Source: Pseudazoarcus sp963975885
GTDB lineage: Bacteria; Pseudomonadota; Gammaproteobacteria; Burkholderiales; Rhodocyclaceae
NCBI GenBank assembly: GCA_963975885.1
Contig: CAXBIS010000013.1
Coordinates: forward strand, 52,241 to 116,240
Length of the DNA stretch: 64,000 bases
Direction: 5' to 3'
Positions within the stretch are counted from its first letter, which is position 1; the number at the start of each line of letters is the position of its first letter. Below, piece after piece: positions 43,327 through 52,611 of this stretch. The notes beneath the pieces are model-generated. The model saw only the letters and a list, made by a program, of their open reading frames with translations. It was not told the DNA's origin and ran no database searches. The translations under genes and the position numbers were made by a program.

Positions 43327-43830
43327 TTATTGCAGCCTGCTCGACCCTCGCAGATTCTCGAGGACATCGAACGGCGACTTCTTTTTCGAGCCGCCCGCAG
43401 GCAGCGGCGGCTCACATTGTTCATGTCTGGGCGCGACCGGCAGGGCCAGCACGAGCTCGTCCTCGATCAGCGCGAGCACGTCGAGCTCGGGTCCGACCTC
43501 GACCGTATCGAACTCGTCGATCTCGAGCTCCTCGTCTCCGATCGGCGTTCCCGGCCGCACCAGCCGCAGCACCGATACGCGCTCGAAGACGTACGTCATC
43601 GGCGTCAGGCAGCGCTGGCAGAGGAACACCGGCTCTGCGCGCATCGTCAAACGCAGCAGCACGCGCCTGTCGACGCCACACACACCTTCAAGCGACCACT
43701 CGAGATCCCCGGAGGGCTCGGCGAGCAAATCGGCAAGGCGCGGCAGCTCGGCCAGCGCAGTGCGCCCTTCCATCGCCAGCTCGTCCCGCGCAAAGCGTAT
43801 CGGGTCGGAAATTACGCGTCGTCGCGACAT
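43327..43830 (-). CDS. yceD: YceD/DUF177 family protein
   Basis: 167-residue acidic protein. Visible are the CQRCLTPM cysteine pair (about residues 71-74) and the conserved acidic region (EFDTVEVGPELDVLALIEDELVLALPVAPRHEQC). The family is almost always encoded just before rpmF and has been linked to 23S rRNA accumulation; its precise action is unclear. It is divergent from maf with a 59-bp gap. Confidence 0.9.
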   Translation of the reverse strand: MSRRRVISDPIRFARDELAMEGRTALAELPRLADLLAEPSGDLEWSLEGVCGVDRRVLLRLTMRAEPVFLCQRCLTPMTYVFERVSVLRLVRPGTPIGDEELEIDEFDTVEVGPELDVLALIEDELVLALPVAPRHEQCEPPLPAGGSKKKSPFDVLENLRGSSRLQ

Positions 43831-43889
43831 AAGCGGGCAATGTTATCATCCCGCCCTTTCAAATCAAAGCACCCCCACCGGTTTTTTCG

Positions 43890-44465
43890 ATGAAGCTCGT
43901 CCTTGCCTCGACCTCCGCCTATCGCCGCATGCTGCTCGAACGCCTGCATGTCCCGTTCGAGACCGCCCGCCCGGAAGTCGACGAGACACCTCATCCGGGC
44001 GAGGCGCCGGACGCCCTGGCCGACCGCCTCGCACTGGAAAAGGCGGTTGCAGTTGCCCGGCGCCTGGACGACGCGCTGGTCGTCGGCAGCGACCAGGTCG
44101 CCCATATCGGCGACGAAGTGTTCGGCAAGCCCGGCACGATCGAGCGCGCGCATGCCCAATTGCGCCGCATGAGTGGGCAGACGGTGATCTTCCACACGGC
44201 GCTGGCGCTCGTGAACACCGCGACCGGCCGTCACCGCGTCGAACGCGTGCCGACCCGCGTGCGCTTTCGCACGCTGTCCGAGGCCGAAATCGTGCGCTAC
44301 GTAGCCAAGGAAATGCCACTCGACTGCGCCGGCAGCGCCAAGTCCGAGGGCCTGGGCATCACCCTGCTCGACGCCCTCTCCGGCGACGACCCGACCGCGC
44401 TCATCGGCCTGCCACTGATCGCGCTCTCGCGCATGCTGCGCGCCGAAGGCGTCGAACTGCCCTGA
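43890..44465 (+). CDS. Maf-type nucleoside triphosphate pyrophosphatase (YceF subfamily)
   Basis: 191 residues with the Maf entry motif LVLASTSAYRRMLLERL, the catalytic-site VVGSDQVAHIGDEVFGKPG and LDCAGSAKSEGLG. The SDQV and CAGSAKSE sequences are those of the YceF branch, which hydrolyses 7-methyl-GTP. It probably removes modified nucleotides. It is divergent from yceD and convergent with the HAD phosphatase gene, 10 bp apart. Confidence 0.88.
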   Translation: MKLVLASTSAYRRMLLERLHVPFETARPEVDETPHPGEAPDALADRLALEKAVAVARRLDDALVVGSDQVAHIGDEVFGKPGTIERAHAQLRRMSGQTVIFHTALALVNTATGRHRVERVPTRVRFRTLSEAEIVRYVAKEMPLDCAGSAKSEGLGITLLDALSGDDPTALIGLPLIALSRMLRAEGVELP

Positions 44466-44475
44466 GCCTGCGCCC

Positions 44476-45132
44476 TCAGGCGTTTTTCTCGATCCACGCG
44501 GCCAGTTCGGCCGTCGAGTCCACCAGCGCCAGCGGGCTCGCCTGCTCCAGCACCTGGCGCGGATGCGCACCGAAGCCCACAGCGACGGCCGCGACGCCGG
44601 CATTGCGCGCCATGCCCAGATCATGCGTGGTGTCGCCGATCATCAGCGTGCGCTCGCGCGCCACGCCAAAAACATCCATGAGTTCCTCGAGCATTTGCGG
44701 ATGCGGCTTGGAAAAGCACTCGTCGGCGCAGCGCGTGGCGTGGAAGAACGGCTCCAACCGGCTCGCCGCGAGCGCACGATCGAGCCCCTTGCGGCTCTTG
44801 CCGGTAGCCACACCGAGCAATCGCCCCGAGCCTGCCAGCGATTCGACCAATTCGTAGGAGCCGGGAAACAGCTCAAGGGCGTGATCGGCCGACAGATAGT
44901 GGTGGCGGTAGCGCTCGACCATCGCCGGATAGGCGCCCGGATCGAGTTCCGGCACCGCGTACGACAGCGCCTCCTGCAAGCCCAGACCGATGACGTGGCG
45001 CGCCCGCGCGTCCGTGGGTTCGGGCAGGCCGAGGTCGCGGCACGAGGCCTGGATCGCACGCACGATGGCGGCAGCCGAATCCATCAACGTACCGTCCCAG
45101 TCGAAGATCACGAGATCGAAGCGATGCGTCAT
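44476..45132 (-). CDS. HAD-family phosphatase, phosphoglycolate phosphatase-like
   Basis: 218 residues. HAD motif I is FDWDGTLMDSAAAI (nucleophile Asp), motif II lies near GVATGKSRKGL with Lys around residue 150, and motif III is MIGDTTHDLGMARNAG. A helical cap (about 15-80) fits the Gph/PGP group. The usual substrate would be phosphoglycolate or a related small phosphate, but HAD specificity cannot be read from sequence. It is translated after rluC with a 4-bp overlap. Confidence 0.85.
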   Translation of the reverse strand: MTHRFDLVIFDWDGTLMDSAAAIVRAIQASCRDLGLPEPTDARARHVIGLGLQEALSYAVPELDPGAYPAMVERYRHHYLSADHALELFPGSYELVESLAGSGRLLGVATGKSRKGLDRALAASRLEPFFHATRCADECFSKPHPQMLEELMDVFGVARERTLMIGDTTHDLGMARNAGVAAVAVGFGAHPRQVLEQASPLALVDSTAELAAWIEKNA

Positions 45133-46085
45133 GTGGAACCGCCCTCAATGGACGCGAGAAACTGCGACAGATCCGGCGGCAGCGGGGATTCCAGATCCAG
45201 CGTCTCCCCGGACAAGGGATGGGCGAAACGCAGGCGTGCCGCATGCAGGAACATACGCTTGAGCCCGGTGGCGGCAAGCCGCTTGTTGAGTGCGAAGTCG
45301 CCATACTTGTCGTCGCCGGCCAGCGGATAGCCCAGATGCGACAGATGCACCCGGATCTGGTGAGTGCGGCCGGTCTTCAACTCGACCTCGAGCAGACTGA
45401 ATTCGCCGACGCGGCGCAGCAGACGCACGATGCTGTGCGCGCTCTTGCCGTCGTCGGAGACGCGCACGCGCCGTTCGCCGTCGGCCGCAAGATATTTGAA
45501 CAGCGGCAGCTTGACGTGCTGCAGCCGGTTGCGCCAGGCACCGGCAACCAGCGTGACGTAGTGCTTCTCGATCTCGCCCGCACGCTGCATGTCGTGCAAC
45601 ACCTTGAGCGCCGAGCGCTTCTTGGCAACGATCAGAAGACCCGAGGTCTCGCGGTCGAGCCGATGAGCCAGTTCGAGCATGCGCGCCTCGGGACGCTGCG
45701 CACGCAACTGCTCGATGACACCGTGGCTGATCCCGCTACCGCCGTGCACGGCCTTGCCCGGCGGCTTGTCGATGACAACCAGGGCATCATCCTCGAAGAT
45801 CACCGGCAAGGCCGCACCGGCCGGAACCGGCGCACTCGACGCCTTCTGCGCGATGCGCATCGGCGGAATACGCAACTCGTCGCCTTGCACGAGCCGGTAG
45901 GTCGGCGCGATACGTCCGCCGTTCACTCGCACCTCGCCACTACGCAGGATGCGATAAACGTGACTCTTGGGCACACCCTTGCACACGCGCAACAGATAAT
46001 TATCGATGCGCTGACCGGCATCGGCCTCATCAATGCGCACACGCACCACAGCCGGAGCCGAGGCGGAGAAAGGAGAGGTTGTCAT
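45129..46085 (-). CDS. rluC: 23S rRNA pseudouridine synthase RluC-type
   Basis: Isomerises specific uridines of 23S rRNA (955, 2504 and 2580 in E. coli RluC). 318 residues from the ATG at 46085. An N-terminal S4 RNA-binding domain (about 20-80; QRIDNYLLRVCKGVPKSHVYRILRSG) precedes the catalytic domain with the active Asp in AHRLDRETSGLL and the GRTHQIRVHLSHLGYPLAGD block. It is divergent from rne, an association seen in many proteobacteria. Confidence 0.93.
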   Translation of the reverse strand: MTTSPFSASAPAVVRVRIDEADAGQRIDNYLLRVCKGVPKSHVYRILRSGEVRVNGGRIAPTYRLVQGDELRIPPMRIAQKASSAPVPAGAALPVIFEDDALVVIDKPPGKAVHGGSGISHGVIEQLRAQRPEARMLELAHRLDRETSGLLIVAKKRSALKVLHDMQRAGEIEKHYVTLVAGAWRNRLQHVKLPLFKYLAADGERRVRVSDDGKSAHSIVRLLRRVGEFSLLEVELKTGRTHQIRVHLSHLGYPLAGDDKYGDFALNKRLAATGLKRMFLHAARLRFAHPLSGETLDLESPLPPDLSQFLASIEGGST

Positions 46086-46142
46086 CGACTTGCGCGATGC
46101 AGCATGCACGCTGGCGTGCGACCGGCATCGTCCATCAGAATT

Positions 46143-46171
46143 TTGCGCTGAACCGGATTCACCAATATACT
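46143..46171 (+). promoter_or_regulatory. Candidate sigma70 promoter of rne
   Basis: TTGCGC (46143-46148), a 17-bp spacer and TATACT (46166-46171). Transcription would start near 46178 and give a leader of about 370 nt. Confidence 0.45.
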
Positions 46172-46177
46172 TCGCGC

Positions 46178-46550
46178 TGAACGTTCCGGTCATGGCACCC
46201 GGCTTCCGTCACCCGAAGGTGTCGGATTACCCGCCAAGAGCCCATTGGGACATGGTCCCTTTGGAGAGCTCCCGGACGCTCCGGTACCCCGGGCGCAGTG
46301 AAAGGCGCCGATGGTACCCCAAGCGACTTACTTCGATCCAATGGATCGAGTCCTTAGACCCAGACGCGCAAAACATACGCAGGATCTAGGATTCCGGCGA
46401 GAGGCGGGAATCCATGAAACGACCAGCCGACCCATCACAGCCCATGACCAATCGGATGAAAGAAGCCAACACAGTCCGCAACTGAGCCTGTAAGCACGAT
46501 GGTGCGCGCCGTTCGTCCTGCCCGTGTGTTCGCGCGGGAGCACGAAACAA
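46178..46550 (+). promoter_or_regulatory. Long structured 5' leader of rne
   Basis: About 370 nt with no gene of its own. It contains several stem-loops: GGGAC-ATG-GTCCC (46247-46259), TCGATCC-AAT-GGATCGA (around 46333-46349), GGATTCC with GGGAATCC (around 46389-46413), plus two copies of GGTACCCC about 30 bp apart. In enteric bacteria RNase E controls its own mRNA through hairpins in a comparable leader; that this one does so is inference. A GTGCGC... segment at 46501 overlaps the end of the leader without a coding signature. Confidence 0.45.
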
Positions 46551-49460
46551 ATGAAGCGCATGTTGTTCAATGCGACGCAGGCCGAGGAACTCCGCGTCGC
46601 GATCGTCGATGGTCAGAAACTGATCGACCTCGACATCGAATCGGCCGCCAAGGAAGAACGCAAGAGCAATATCTACAAGGCGGTCATCACCCGCCTCGAG
46701 CCCAGCCTCGAGGCCGCCTTCGTCGATTACGGCTCCGAGCGCCACGGTTTCCTGCCGTTCAAGGAGATCGCCCGCACGTACTTCTCCAACAACGGTGAAG
46801 GCGGCAAGGCGAGAATCCAGGACGTCCTGTCCGTCGGCCAGGAACTGATCGTCCAGGTCGAGAAGGACGAGCGCGGCAACAAGGGTGCAGCGCTCACCAC
46901 CTATATCTCGCTGGCCGGTCGCTACCTCGTTCTGATGCCCAACAACCCGCGCGGCGGCGGCGTTTCGCGCCGCGTCGAGGGCGACGAGCGCGCCGAGCTG
47001 CGCGACGTCATGGACCAGCTCGAAGTCCCCTCCGGCATGAGCCTGATCGCGCGCACCGCGGCGATCGGTCGCACCGCCGAAGAACTGCAGTGGGATCTGA
47101 ACTACCTGCTGCAACTGTGGCAGGCCATCGCTGGCGCAGCGACCTCGCAGAGCGGCGCTTTCCTGATCTATCAGGAAGGCAGTCTCGTGATCCGTGCGAT
47201 CCGTGACTACTTCCAGCCGGACATCGGCGAAATCCTGATCGACACCGACGACGTGTTCGAGCAGGCGCGCCAGTTCATGGCCCACGTGATGCCGGACAAC
47301 GTGGTCAAGGTGAAGCGCTACAGTGACGATGTGCCGCTGTTCTCGCGCTTCCAGATCGAACACCAGATCGAATCGGCCTACGCGCGTCAGGTCACGCTGC
47401 CCTCGGGCGGCGCGGTGGTGATCGACCACACAGAAGCGCTGGTGTCGGTCGACGTCAACTCGGGCCGCTCGACCAAGGGCTCGGACATCGAGGAAACGGC
47501 GCTGCGCACCAACTGCGAGGCGGCTGACGAGATCGCCCGCCAGTTGCGCCTGCGCGACCTCGGCGGCCTCATCGTGATCGACTTCATCGACATGGAGTCG
47601 CAGAAGAACCAGCGCGACGTCGAGAACCGCCTGCGCGAGGCCCTGCACCATGACCGCGCCCGCGTTCAGACCAGCAAGATCAGCCGCTTCGGCCTGCTCG
47701 AGCTGTCGCGCCAGCGCCTGCGCCCGGCCCTGTCCGAGTCCAGCTACGAGCCCTGCCCGCGCTGTCACGGCACTGGCCACATCCGCAATACCGAGTCGTC
47801 CGCGCTGCACATCCTGCGCATCCTCGAGGAGGAAGCGATGAAGGAGAACACCGGCGCCGTGCATCTGCAGGTACCGGTGGACGTCGCGACCTTCCTGCTC
47901 AACGAAAAACGCGCCGACGTGGCGCGCATCGAACTGCGTCATCGCATCCATCTCATCGTCGTGCCCAACCGGCACATGGAAACGCCGCAGTTCGAGATCA
48001 TCCGACTGCGTCACGATCAGCTCGACGTCGAGGACATCGCGCTCGCAAGCTACCAGATGGTGGCCGAGCCCCCGCCCGACGAAGCGCGCCTGCCCGGCGA
48101 AGCCAACGCCAAGCCGGTCCGCGCCGAAGCGGTCGTCAAGGGCATCTCGCCGTCCCAGCCTGCGCCCAGCGCCTCCACGCCCGTGGCCGAAGCCGAGGCG
48201 CCCAGTGTCCCCGCAGCCGAAGCCGGCAAGGGGCTGATCGACCGCCTCTTCGGATGGTTGCGGCGCGCTCCCACCACAACGATCGAGAAAGCGGAACCCG
48301 TTCCGGCGGTCACCGAGAAACCGCGACGCGGCCAGGACGGCCGTCGTGGCGAGCGCGGGGATCGTGGCGAGCGCGGAGAACGCGGCAGTGAGCGCGGTGA
48401 GGGCCGTCGCGGCGGTCGAGGCCGGCGCGACGCGCAGCGTGAGGAGCGCCAGGATGAGGGCCAGAGCCCGAACGGGCGCGGACGCAAACCACGCACAGAA
48501 CCTGCCGAACAGCGCGAAACGCAGGACGCATCCGAATCGGGCAGCGGCGGCAATCGTCGGCGTGGACGCGCGGCGCGCAGCGAGCCCAAGACAACCGAAG
48601 CGCCTGCCGAAGTCGCGGTCGCCGAGAAGGCCGTCAGCGCAGCGGTTGCCGACACTTCGGACGTCGCAGAGGGTAACCGCCCGGTCACCGACAATGGTGA
48701 GCATGGGGAGAGCGGCGCACCGCGTCGCCGCCGTCGCCGTGGCCGCCGTGGTCGCGGCGGCGCAGATCGCGCCGAAACGGACAACGCAGGTAACGTCGAT
48801 CAGACCGACGACGATGCCGCCCCCGCCGCGACTGCAGCGCAGGCGGTTGGCGCCGCCACATCGACCGAGGAACCGGCCCTGACCGCGCCCGAGCCGACGC
48901 CTGAAACTCCGGCTGCGACCGATCGGGAAGTCGCACAGGAAATCGAGCCGAAGGGGGAATCCGAGCCACAGGCGCAGGCGAACCACGCCGCAACGCCCGA
49001 GCCCGAGCCGATCGCCACCGAGGCACCCGCCAAGGTGGAGCCCGTAGCGGCCCTGGAGACGAGCGAACCGGAAACGGCGACCCCGACCGAGGAACGCAGC
49101 GACGCCACGGCGGCTGCGGATACCGAACAGGCACCGGCTGACGACGCCGCGATCGAGACCCTGCAACCGGTGGTGGAGCAAGCCCCCGAGGACGAGCGCG
49201 AGACCGAGGAAGTGACCGCGTCCGCAGCAGCACCGGCAGCCCGGGCCGAGGCCTCGCCGCGCGAGGAAGTGCCGAAAGCAGCGATCGATATGGAAAAGCC
49301 CCTCGCCGATGCGGGCCTGGTACTGATCGAGACCCGCGCGGACGCGACCCCGTCCAACGGCGTGCAGGCACGAACCGAAACCCCGCTGGGACGTAGCCCG
49401 CGCCGCCCCCAGCCGGTGGCCGAGGAACCGCTGCAGCAGGTCGAGACGCAAAACAAGTAA
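46551..49460 (+). CDS. rne: Ribonuclease E
   Basis: Essential endoribonuclease that starts mRNA decay and matures rRNA and tRNA; it also scaffolds the degradosome. The start MKRMLFNATQAEELRVAIVDGQ at 46551 matches enteric RNase E; an open frame 27 bp upstream is ignored. 969 residues: S1 domain (about 37-120), 5'-sensor and RNase H-like parts, catalytic Asp residues in SVDVNSGRSTKGSD and LIVIDFIDM, and the zinc link CPRCHGTG. From about residue 510 the tail is unstructured, with an amphipathic stretch (GLIDRLFGWLRRA) likely to bind the membrane and an Arg/Gly-rich block (about 595-640). Confidence 0.96.
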   Translation: MKRMLFNATQAEELRVAIVDGQKLIDLDIESAAKEERKSNIYKAVITRLEPSLEAAFVDYGSERHGFLPFKEIARTYFSNNGEGGKARIQDVLSVGQELIVQVEKDERGNKGAALTTYISLAGRYLVLMPNNPRGGGVSRRVEGDERAELRDVMDQLEVPSGMSLIARTAAIGRTAEELQWDLNYLLQLWQAIAGAATSQSGAFLIYQEGSLVIRAIRDYFQPDIGEILIDTDDVFEQARQFMAHVMPDNVVKVKRYSDDVPLFSRFQIEHQIESAYARQVTLPSGGAVVIDHTEALVSVDVNSGRSTKGSDIEETALRTNCEAADEIARQLRLRDLGGLIVIDFIDMESQKNQRDVENRLREALHHDRARVQTSKISRFGLLELSRQRLRPALSESSYEPCPRCHGTGHIRNTESSALHILRILEEEAMKENTGAVHLQVPVDVATFLLNEKRADVARIELRHRIHLIVVPNRHMETPQFEIIRLRHDQLDVEDIALASYQMVAEPPPDEARLPGEANAKPVRAEAVVKGISPSQPAPSASTPVAEAEAPSVPAAEAGKGLIDRLFGWLRRAPTTTIEKAEPVPAVTEKPRRGQDGRRGERGDRGERGERGSERGEGRRGGRGRRDAQREERQDEGQSPNGRGRKPRTEPAEQRETQDASESGSGGNRRRGRAARSEPKTTEAPAEVAVAEKAVSAAVADTSDVAEGNRPVTDNGEHGESGAPRRRRRRGRRGRGGADRAETDNAGNVDQTDDDAAPAATAAQAVGAATSTEEPALTAPEPTPETPAATDREVAQEIEPKGESEPQAQANHAATPEPEPIATEAPAKVEPVAALETSEPETATPTEERSDATAAADTEQAPADDAAIETLQPVVEQAPEDERETEEVTASAAAPAARAEASPREEVPKAAIDMEKPLADAGLVLIETRADATPSNGVQARTETPLGRSPRRPQPVAEEPLQQVETQNK

Positions 49461-49481
49461 GCCCGCTGCGGGTAAACGACG

Positions 49482-49510
49482 AACGGGCCGCCAATGGCGG
49501 CCCGTTTTCT
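49482..49510. terminator. Terminator after rne
   Basis: Stem AACGGGCCGCC / GGCGGCCCGTT with an AAT loop, followed by TTCT. It can also act for the ggt end of the TRAP operon on the other strand. Confidence 0.85.
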
Positions 49511-49643
49511 ATGGCACACCCCCCGTGCCACACTGCACGCCACCGGGGGCGCACACTACATTTCGCACCGTTCGCACTACCAGACTGCTAGCGCGGTCCG
49601 CGCACGAGTTTCGCGCAGGGCGGCCTGAAGCGTCCTGCGCGCT

Positions 49644-51239
49644 TCAGTAGCCGGCGACCGCACCGTCGCTGCGCGGATCAAACCCACCCTCCATCATCCC
49701 GCTGGAGTGACGCACCAGCGCACCGGCGTGTCCCACCGTCTCGTCGAAGGCACCGATGACGTCGACGACGTGGCCACGATGACGCAGTTCGTCCGCAACC
49801 GGCAACGGGAAACGCGACTCGATCTTGAGCGACTCGGACATGCTGCCCCAGGTGCGCCCGAGCAACCAGCGCGGTGCGGTGACGGACTCCTGCAGCCCCA
49901 TGCCCATTTGCACATAGCGCGTGAACACCGCCGCCTGCGTCTGCGGCTGACCGTCTCCGCCCATCGTGCCGTAGACCATGGTGCGACCATCATCGAGCAC
50001 GGCCAACGCCGGGTTGAGTGTATGGAAGGGCTTGCGCCCGGGCTCCAGCGCGTTGAGCGCATCGTCCTCAAGCGAGAAGCTGCAGCCACGGTTCTGCCAG
50101 TTGATGCCGGTGTCGGGCAGCACGATGCCGCTGCCGAACTCGTGGTAGATGCTCTGAATGAAGGACACGGCACGGCCCTCGCCGTCGATCACGCCCATCC
50201 AAATGGTGTCGCCCGGATCGGTCGCTCCGCCCCAGGACAATGCCTTGGCGCGATCGACCTCTGCGGCCATCGCATCGAGCGCGGACGGTTCGAGCAAGGA
50301 CTGCGCATCGACCTTCATCCAGGCCGGATCGGTGACGTGACGGTCACGCACCAGGAACGCCTGCTTGGTCGCTTCGACCACCAGATGGATGTAGTCGGTC
50401 GACATCGGATCGAGATGATCCACGCCAAGCCGGTCGAGGACGCCAAGAATCGCCAGCGAGATCACGCCCTGTGTCGGAGGCGTCATGTTGTACACCTTGC
50501 CGCGCGAATGTTCGAGCGCGACCGGGGTCCTTAGCTGGGCACGGTGCTGCCGCAGATCGGACGCCCTTAACGGGCTGCCGAGGGTCTCAAGATCAGCCGC
50601 GATACGCCGCGCCAGATCCCCTTCATAGAAGTCGCGCAGGCCGGCCTCGGCCAGTCGCTCCAGCGTCGCGGCCATGCGGGGCTGATGGAATACACCACCC
50701 TCAACCGGTGGCGCACCGTCAACCAGGAAGGTGTCGGAAAAGCCGGGCTGGGCATGCAGTTCATCGAACTTGGCGGTAGTGCTCGCGTGCTGACTGCGGG
50801 TCACCGGAATGCCCTCGCGCGCATAGCCGATCGCATCGGCCAGCAGACGCGGCAAACCCAGCCGGCCACCCCAGGCGCGGCTGGCCTCGAAAGCCAGATC
50901 CCAACCCGAGATCGTGCCGGCCACAGTACATGCGGCCAGCGGACCCCGCATCGGAATGCGGGTCATGCCCTGCGCGCCATACCAATCGCGCGTGGCGCCG
51001 CCCGCGGCCGCCCCGCAGGCGTCGATCGCCTGCGGGGCCTTGCCGGGCTCGGAGAACAGCCAGAAACTGTCACCGCCGATGCCGTTCATATGCGGGTAGA
51101 CCACTGCGATGGTGGCAGCGGCGGCGATCATCGCCTCAAGCGCATTGCCGCCGTCGCGCAGCACGGCCGAAGCCGACTGTGCCGCCATCGAATGGGATGC
51201 AACCGCGATCCCGCGTGTCGCCCGGACCGGATTGATCAT
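49644..51239 (-). CDS. Gamma-glutamyltransferase family protein
   Basis: 531-residue Ntn-hydrolase-like protein with no signal peptide, so probably cytoplasmic. Family features are RDGGNALEAMIAAAATIAVVYPHMNGIGGDSFW at the N-terminus (read in parts) and the C-terminal subunit with GRAVSFIQSIYHEFGSG and MVYGTMGGDGQPQTQ. In normal enzymes a Thr begins the small subunit (TxHxxVVD). Here the aligned position is Ile346, with Thr345 just before it (GDTIWMGVID). It follows dctM by 40 bp and probably acts on the transported compound. Autoprocessing is uncertain. Confidence 0.82.
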   Translation of the reverse strand: MINPVRATRGIAVASHSMAAQSASAVLRDGGNALEAMIAAAATIAVVYPHMNGIGGDSFWLFSEPGKAPQAIDACGAAAGGATRDWYGAQGMTRIPMRGPLAACTVAGTISGWDLAFEASRAWGGRLGLPRLLADAIGYAREGIPVTRSQHASTTAKFDELHAQPGFSDTFLVDGAPPVEGGVFHQPRMAATLERLAEAGLRDFYEGDLARRIAADLETLGSPLRASDLRQHRAQLRTPVALEHSRGKVYNMTPPTQGVISLAILGVLDRLGVDHLDPMSTDYIHLVVEATKQAFLVRDRHVTDPAWMKVDAQSLLEPSALDAMAAEVDRAKALSWGGATDPGDTIWMGVIDGEGRAVSFIQSIYHEFGSGIVLPDTGINWQNRGCSFSLEDDALNALEPGRKPFHTLNPALAVLDDGRTMVYGTMGGDGQPQTQAAVFTRYVQMGMGLQESVTAPRWLLGRTWGSMSESLKIESRFPLPVADELRHRGHVVDVIGAFDETVGHAGALVRHSSGMMEGGFDPRSDGAVAGY

Positions 51240-51279
51240 TTCCGTGTCTCCTGCTTGTCGTTTTTATGGTTTGAACGCA

Positions 51280-52611
51280 TCACTTCATCCAGCCAATCGC
51301 CTTGGGCAGCCAGGTGGCGATGTCGGGGAACATCATCAGCAGCGCCAGACCGATGATCTGCAGGCCGATGAACGGGATCACCCCCTTGTAGATCGAACCG
51401 ATCTTCACTTCGGGCGGAGCAGCCCCCTTGATGAAGAACAGGGCCCAGCCGAATGGCGGTGTCAGGAACGAGGTCTGCAGGTTCATGCAGATGAGCATCG
51501 CCAGCCAAACCATGTCGACGCCGGCCGCAACGAAGAACGGCAGCAGCAGCGGCAGCACGATGTAGGAGATCTCGATCCACTCGAGGAAGAAGCCCAGGAT
51601 GAACAGCAGGATCATCATGAAGATGATCGTGCCCCACAGTCCGCCCGGCACCAGCTCCATGAACTCGGCGATCAGATCCTCGCCGCCGAGCCCGCGGAAG
51701 GACAGGCTGAAGGCCTGTGCGGCGAAGATGATGAACATGATCATCGAGGTCGTGACCAGCGTCGATCGCAGCGTCTGGCGCAGCACGCTCATCGACAGCT
51801 TGCCGCTGAAGGCGACGATGATCAGCGCGCCGAAAGCGCCCATGGCGGCGGCCTCAGTGGGTGCCGCGACACCGCCGATGATCGAACCCAGCACTGCGAA
51901 CACCAGCAGGATCGGCGGCAGCACGCCGCGGAACACTTCGATGATCAATTGCTTGGTGCTGAGCTCGGCGCGTTCCGCGGCCGGAATCGGCGGAGCCATG
52001 TTCGGCCAGATCCACGCCACCACCAGGATGTAGATCACGTAAAGCGCCGCCAGCATCAAACCCGGCATGATCGCCGCCGCGAACAGCGTACCCACCGACT
52101 CGCCCATCAGGTCCGAGAGCAGGATCAGGATCAGGCTGGGCGGCAGGATCTGGCCCAGTGTGCCCGAGGCGCAGATCGCGCCGGTGGCCAGCCCGTGATC
52201 GTAGCCGCGACGCAGCAGCGTCGGAAGCGCGATCAGCGAGAGCGTCACGATGGTCGCCCCGACGATGCCGGTGGCCGCGCCCATGAGCACGCCGACGAAG
52301 ATGATCGCCACGCCCATGCCCCCGCGCAACCGCCCGGCCACGTGGCCCATCACGTCGAGCATGTCCTCGGCGATGCGGGACTTCTCCAGCATCACGCCCA
52401 TGAACACGAACAACGGGACAGCGAGCAGCGTGTAGTTGGTCGCCACCCCGTACAGGCGCGAAGGCAGCAGGTTGAACAGGTTCGGCCCGAAGCCGATCAG
52501 GCCGAACACCACCCCGGAGATTGCGATCGCGTAGGCCACGCGCACACCCAGCACCAGCAGCGCGATGAAGCTGAGCAGCATCAGGATGGAAAGGATTTCA
52601 TTCATCGGCAT
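51280..52611 (-). CDS. dctM: TRAP transporter large permease DctM
   Basis: The transport channel subunit, 443 residues with about 12 hydrophobic helices. Typical segments are ALLVLGVRVAYAIAISGVVFG at the start, GGMGVAIIFVGVLMGAATGIVGA, ASGTLGQILPPSLILIL and GGVAAPTEAAAMGAFGA. The ATG at 52611 follows GGGGGA; a second ATG two codons later is possible. It overlaps dctQ by 14 bp. Confidence 0.94.
   Translation of the reverse strand: MPMNEILSILMLLSFIALLVLGVRVAYAIAISGVVFGLIGFGPNLFNLLPSRLYGVATNYTLLAVPLFVFMGVMLEKSRIAEDMLDVMGHVAGRLRGGMGVAIIFVGVLMGAATGIVGATIVTLSLIALPTLLRRGYDHGLATGAICASGTLGQILPPSLILILLSDLMGESVGTLFAAAIMPGLMLAALYVIYILVVAWIWPNMAPPIPAAERAELSTKQLIIEVFRGVLPPILLVFAVLGSIIGGVAAPTEAAAMGAFGALIIVAFSGKLSMSVLRQTLRSTLVTTSMIMFIIFAAQAFSLSFRGLGGEDLIAEFMELVPGGLWGTIIFMMILLFILGFFLEWIEISYIVLPLLLPFFVAAGVDMVWLAMLICMNLQTSFLTPPFGWALFFIKGAAPPEVKIGSIYKGVIPFIGLQIIGLALLMMFPDIATWLPKAIGWMK

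Noticed and set aside
42002..44857. Plus-strand open frame of about 950 codons across plsX, rpmF, yceD, maf and gph
   Set aside because: It covers several well-identified genes in other frames and has no domain features of its own.
46386..49451. Minus-strand open frame of about 1000 codons across rne
   Set aside because: It lies antisense to the clear RNase E gene; GC-rich codons make stops rare on the other strand. The product is Arg/Gly/Leu low-complexity without family motifs.
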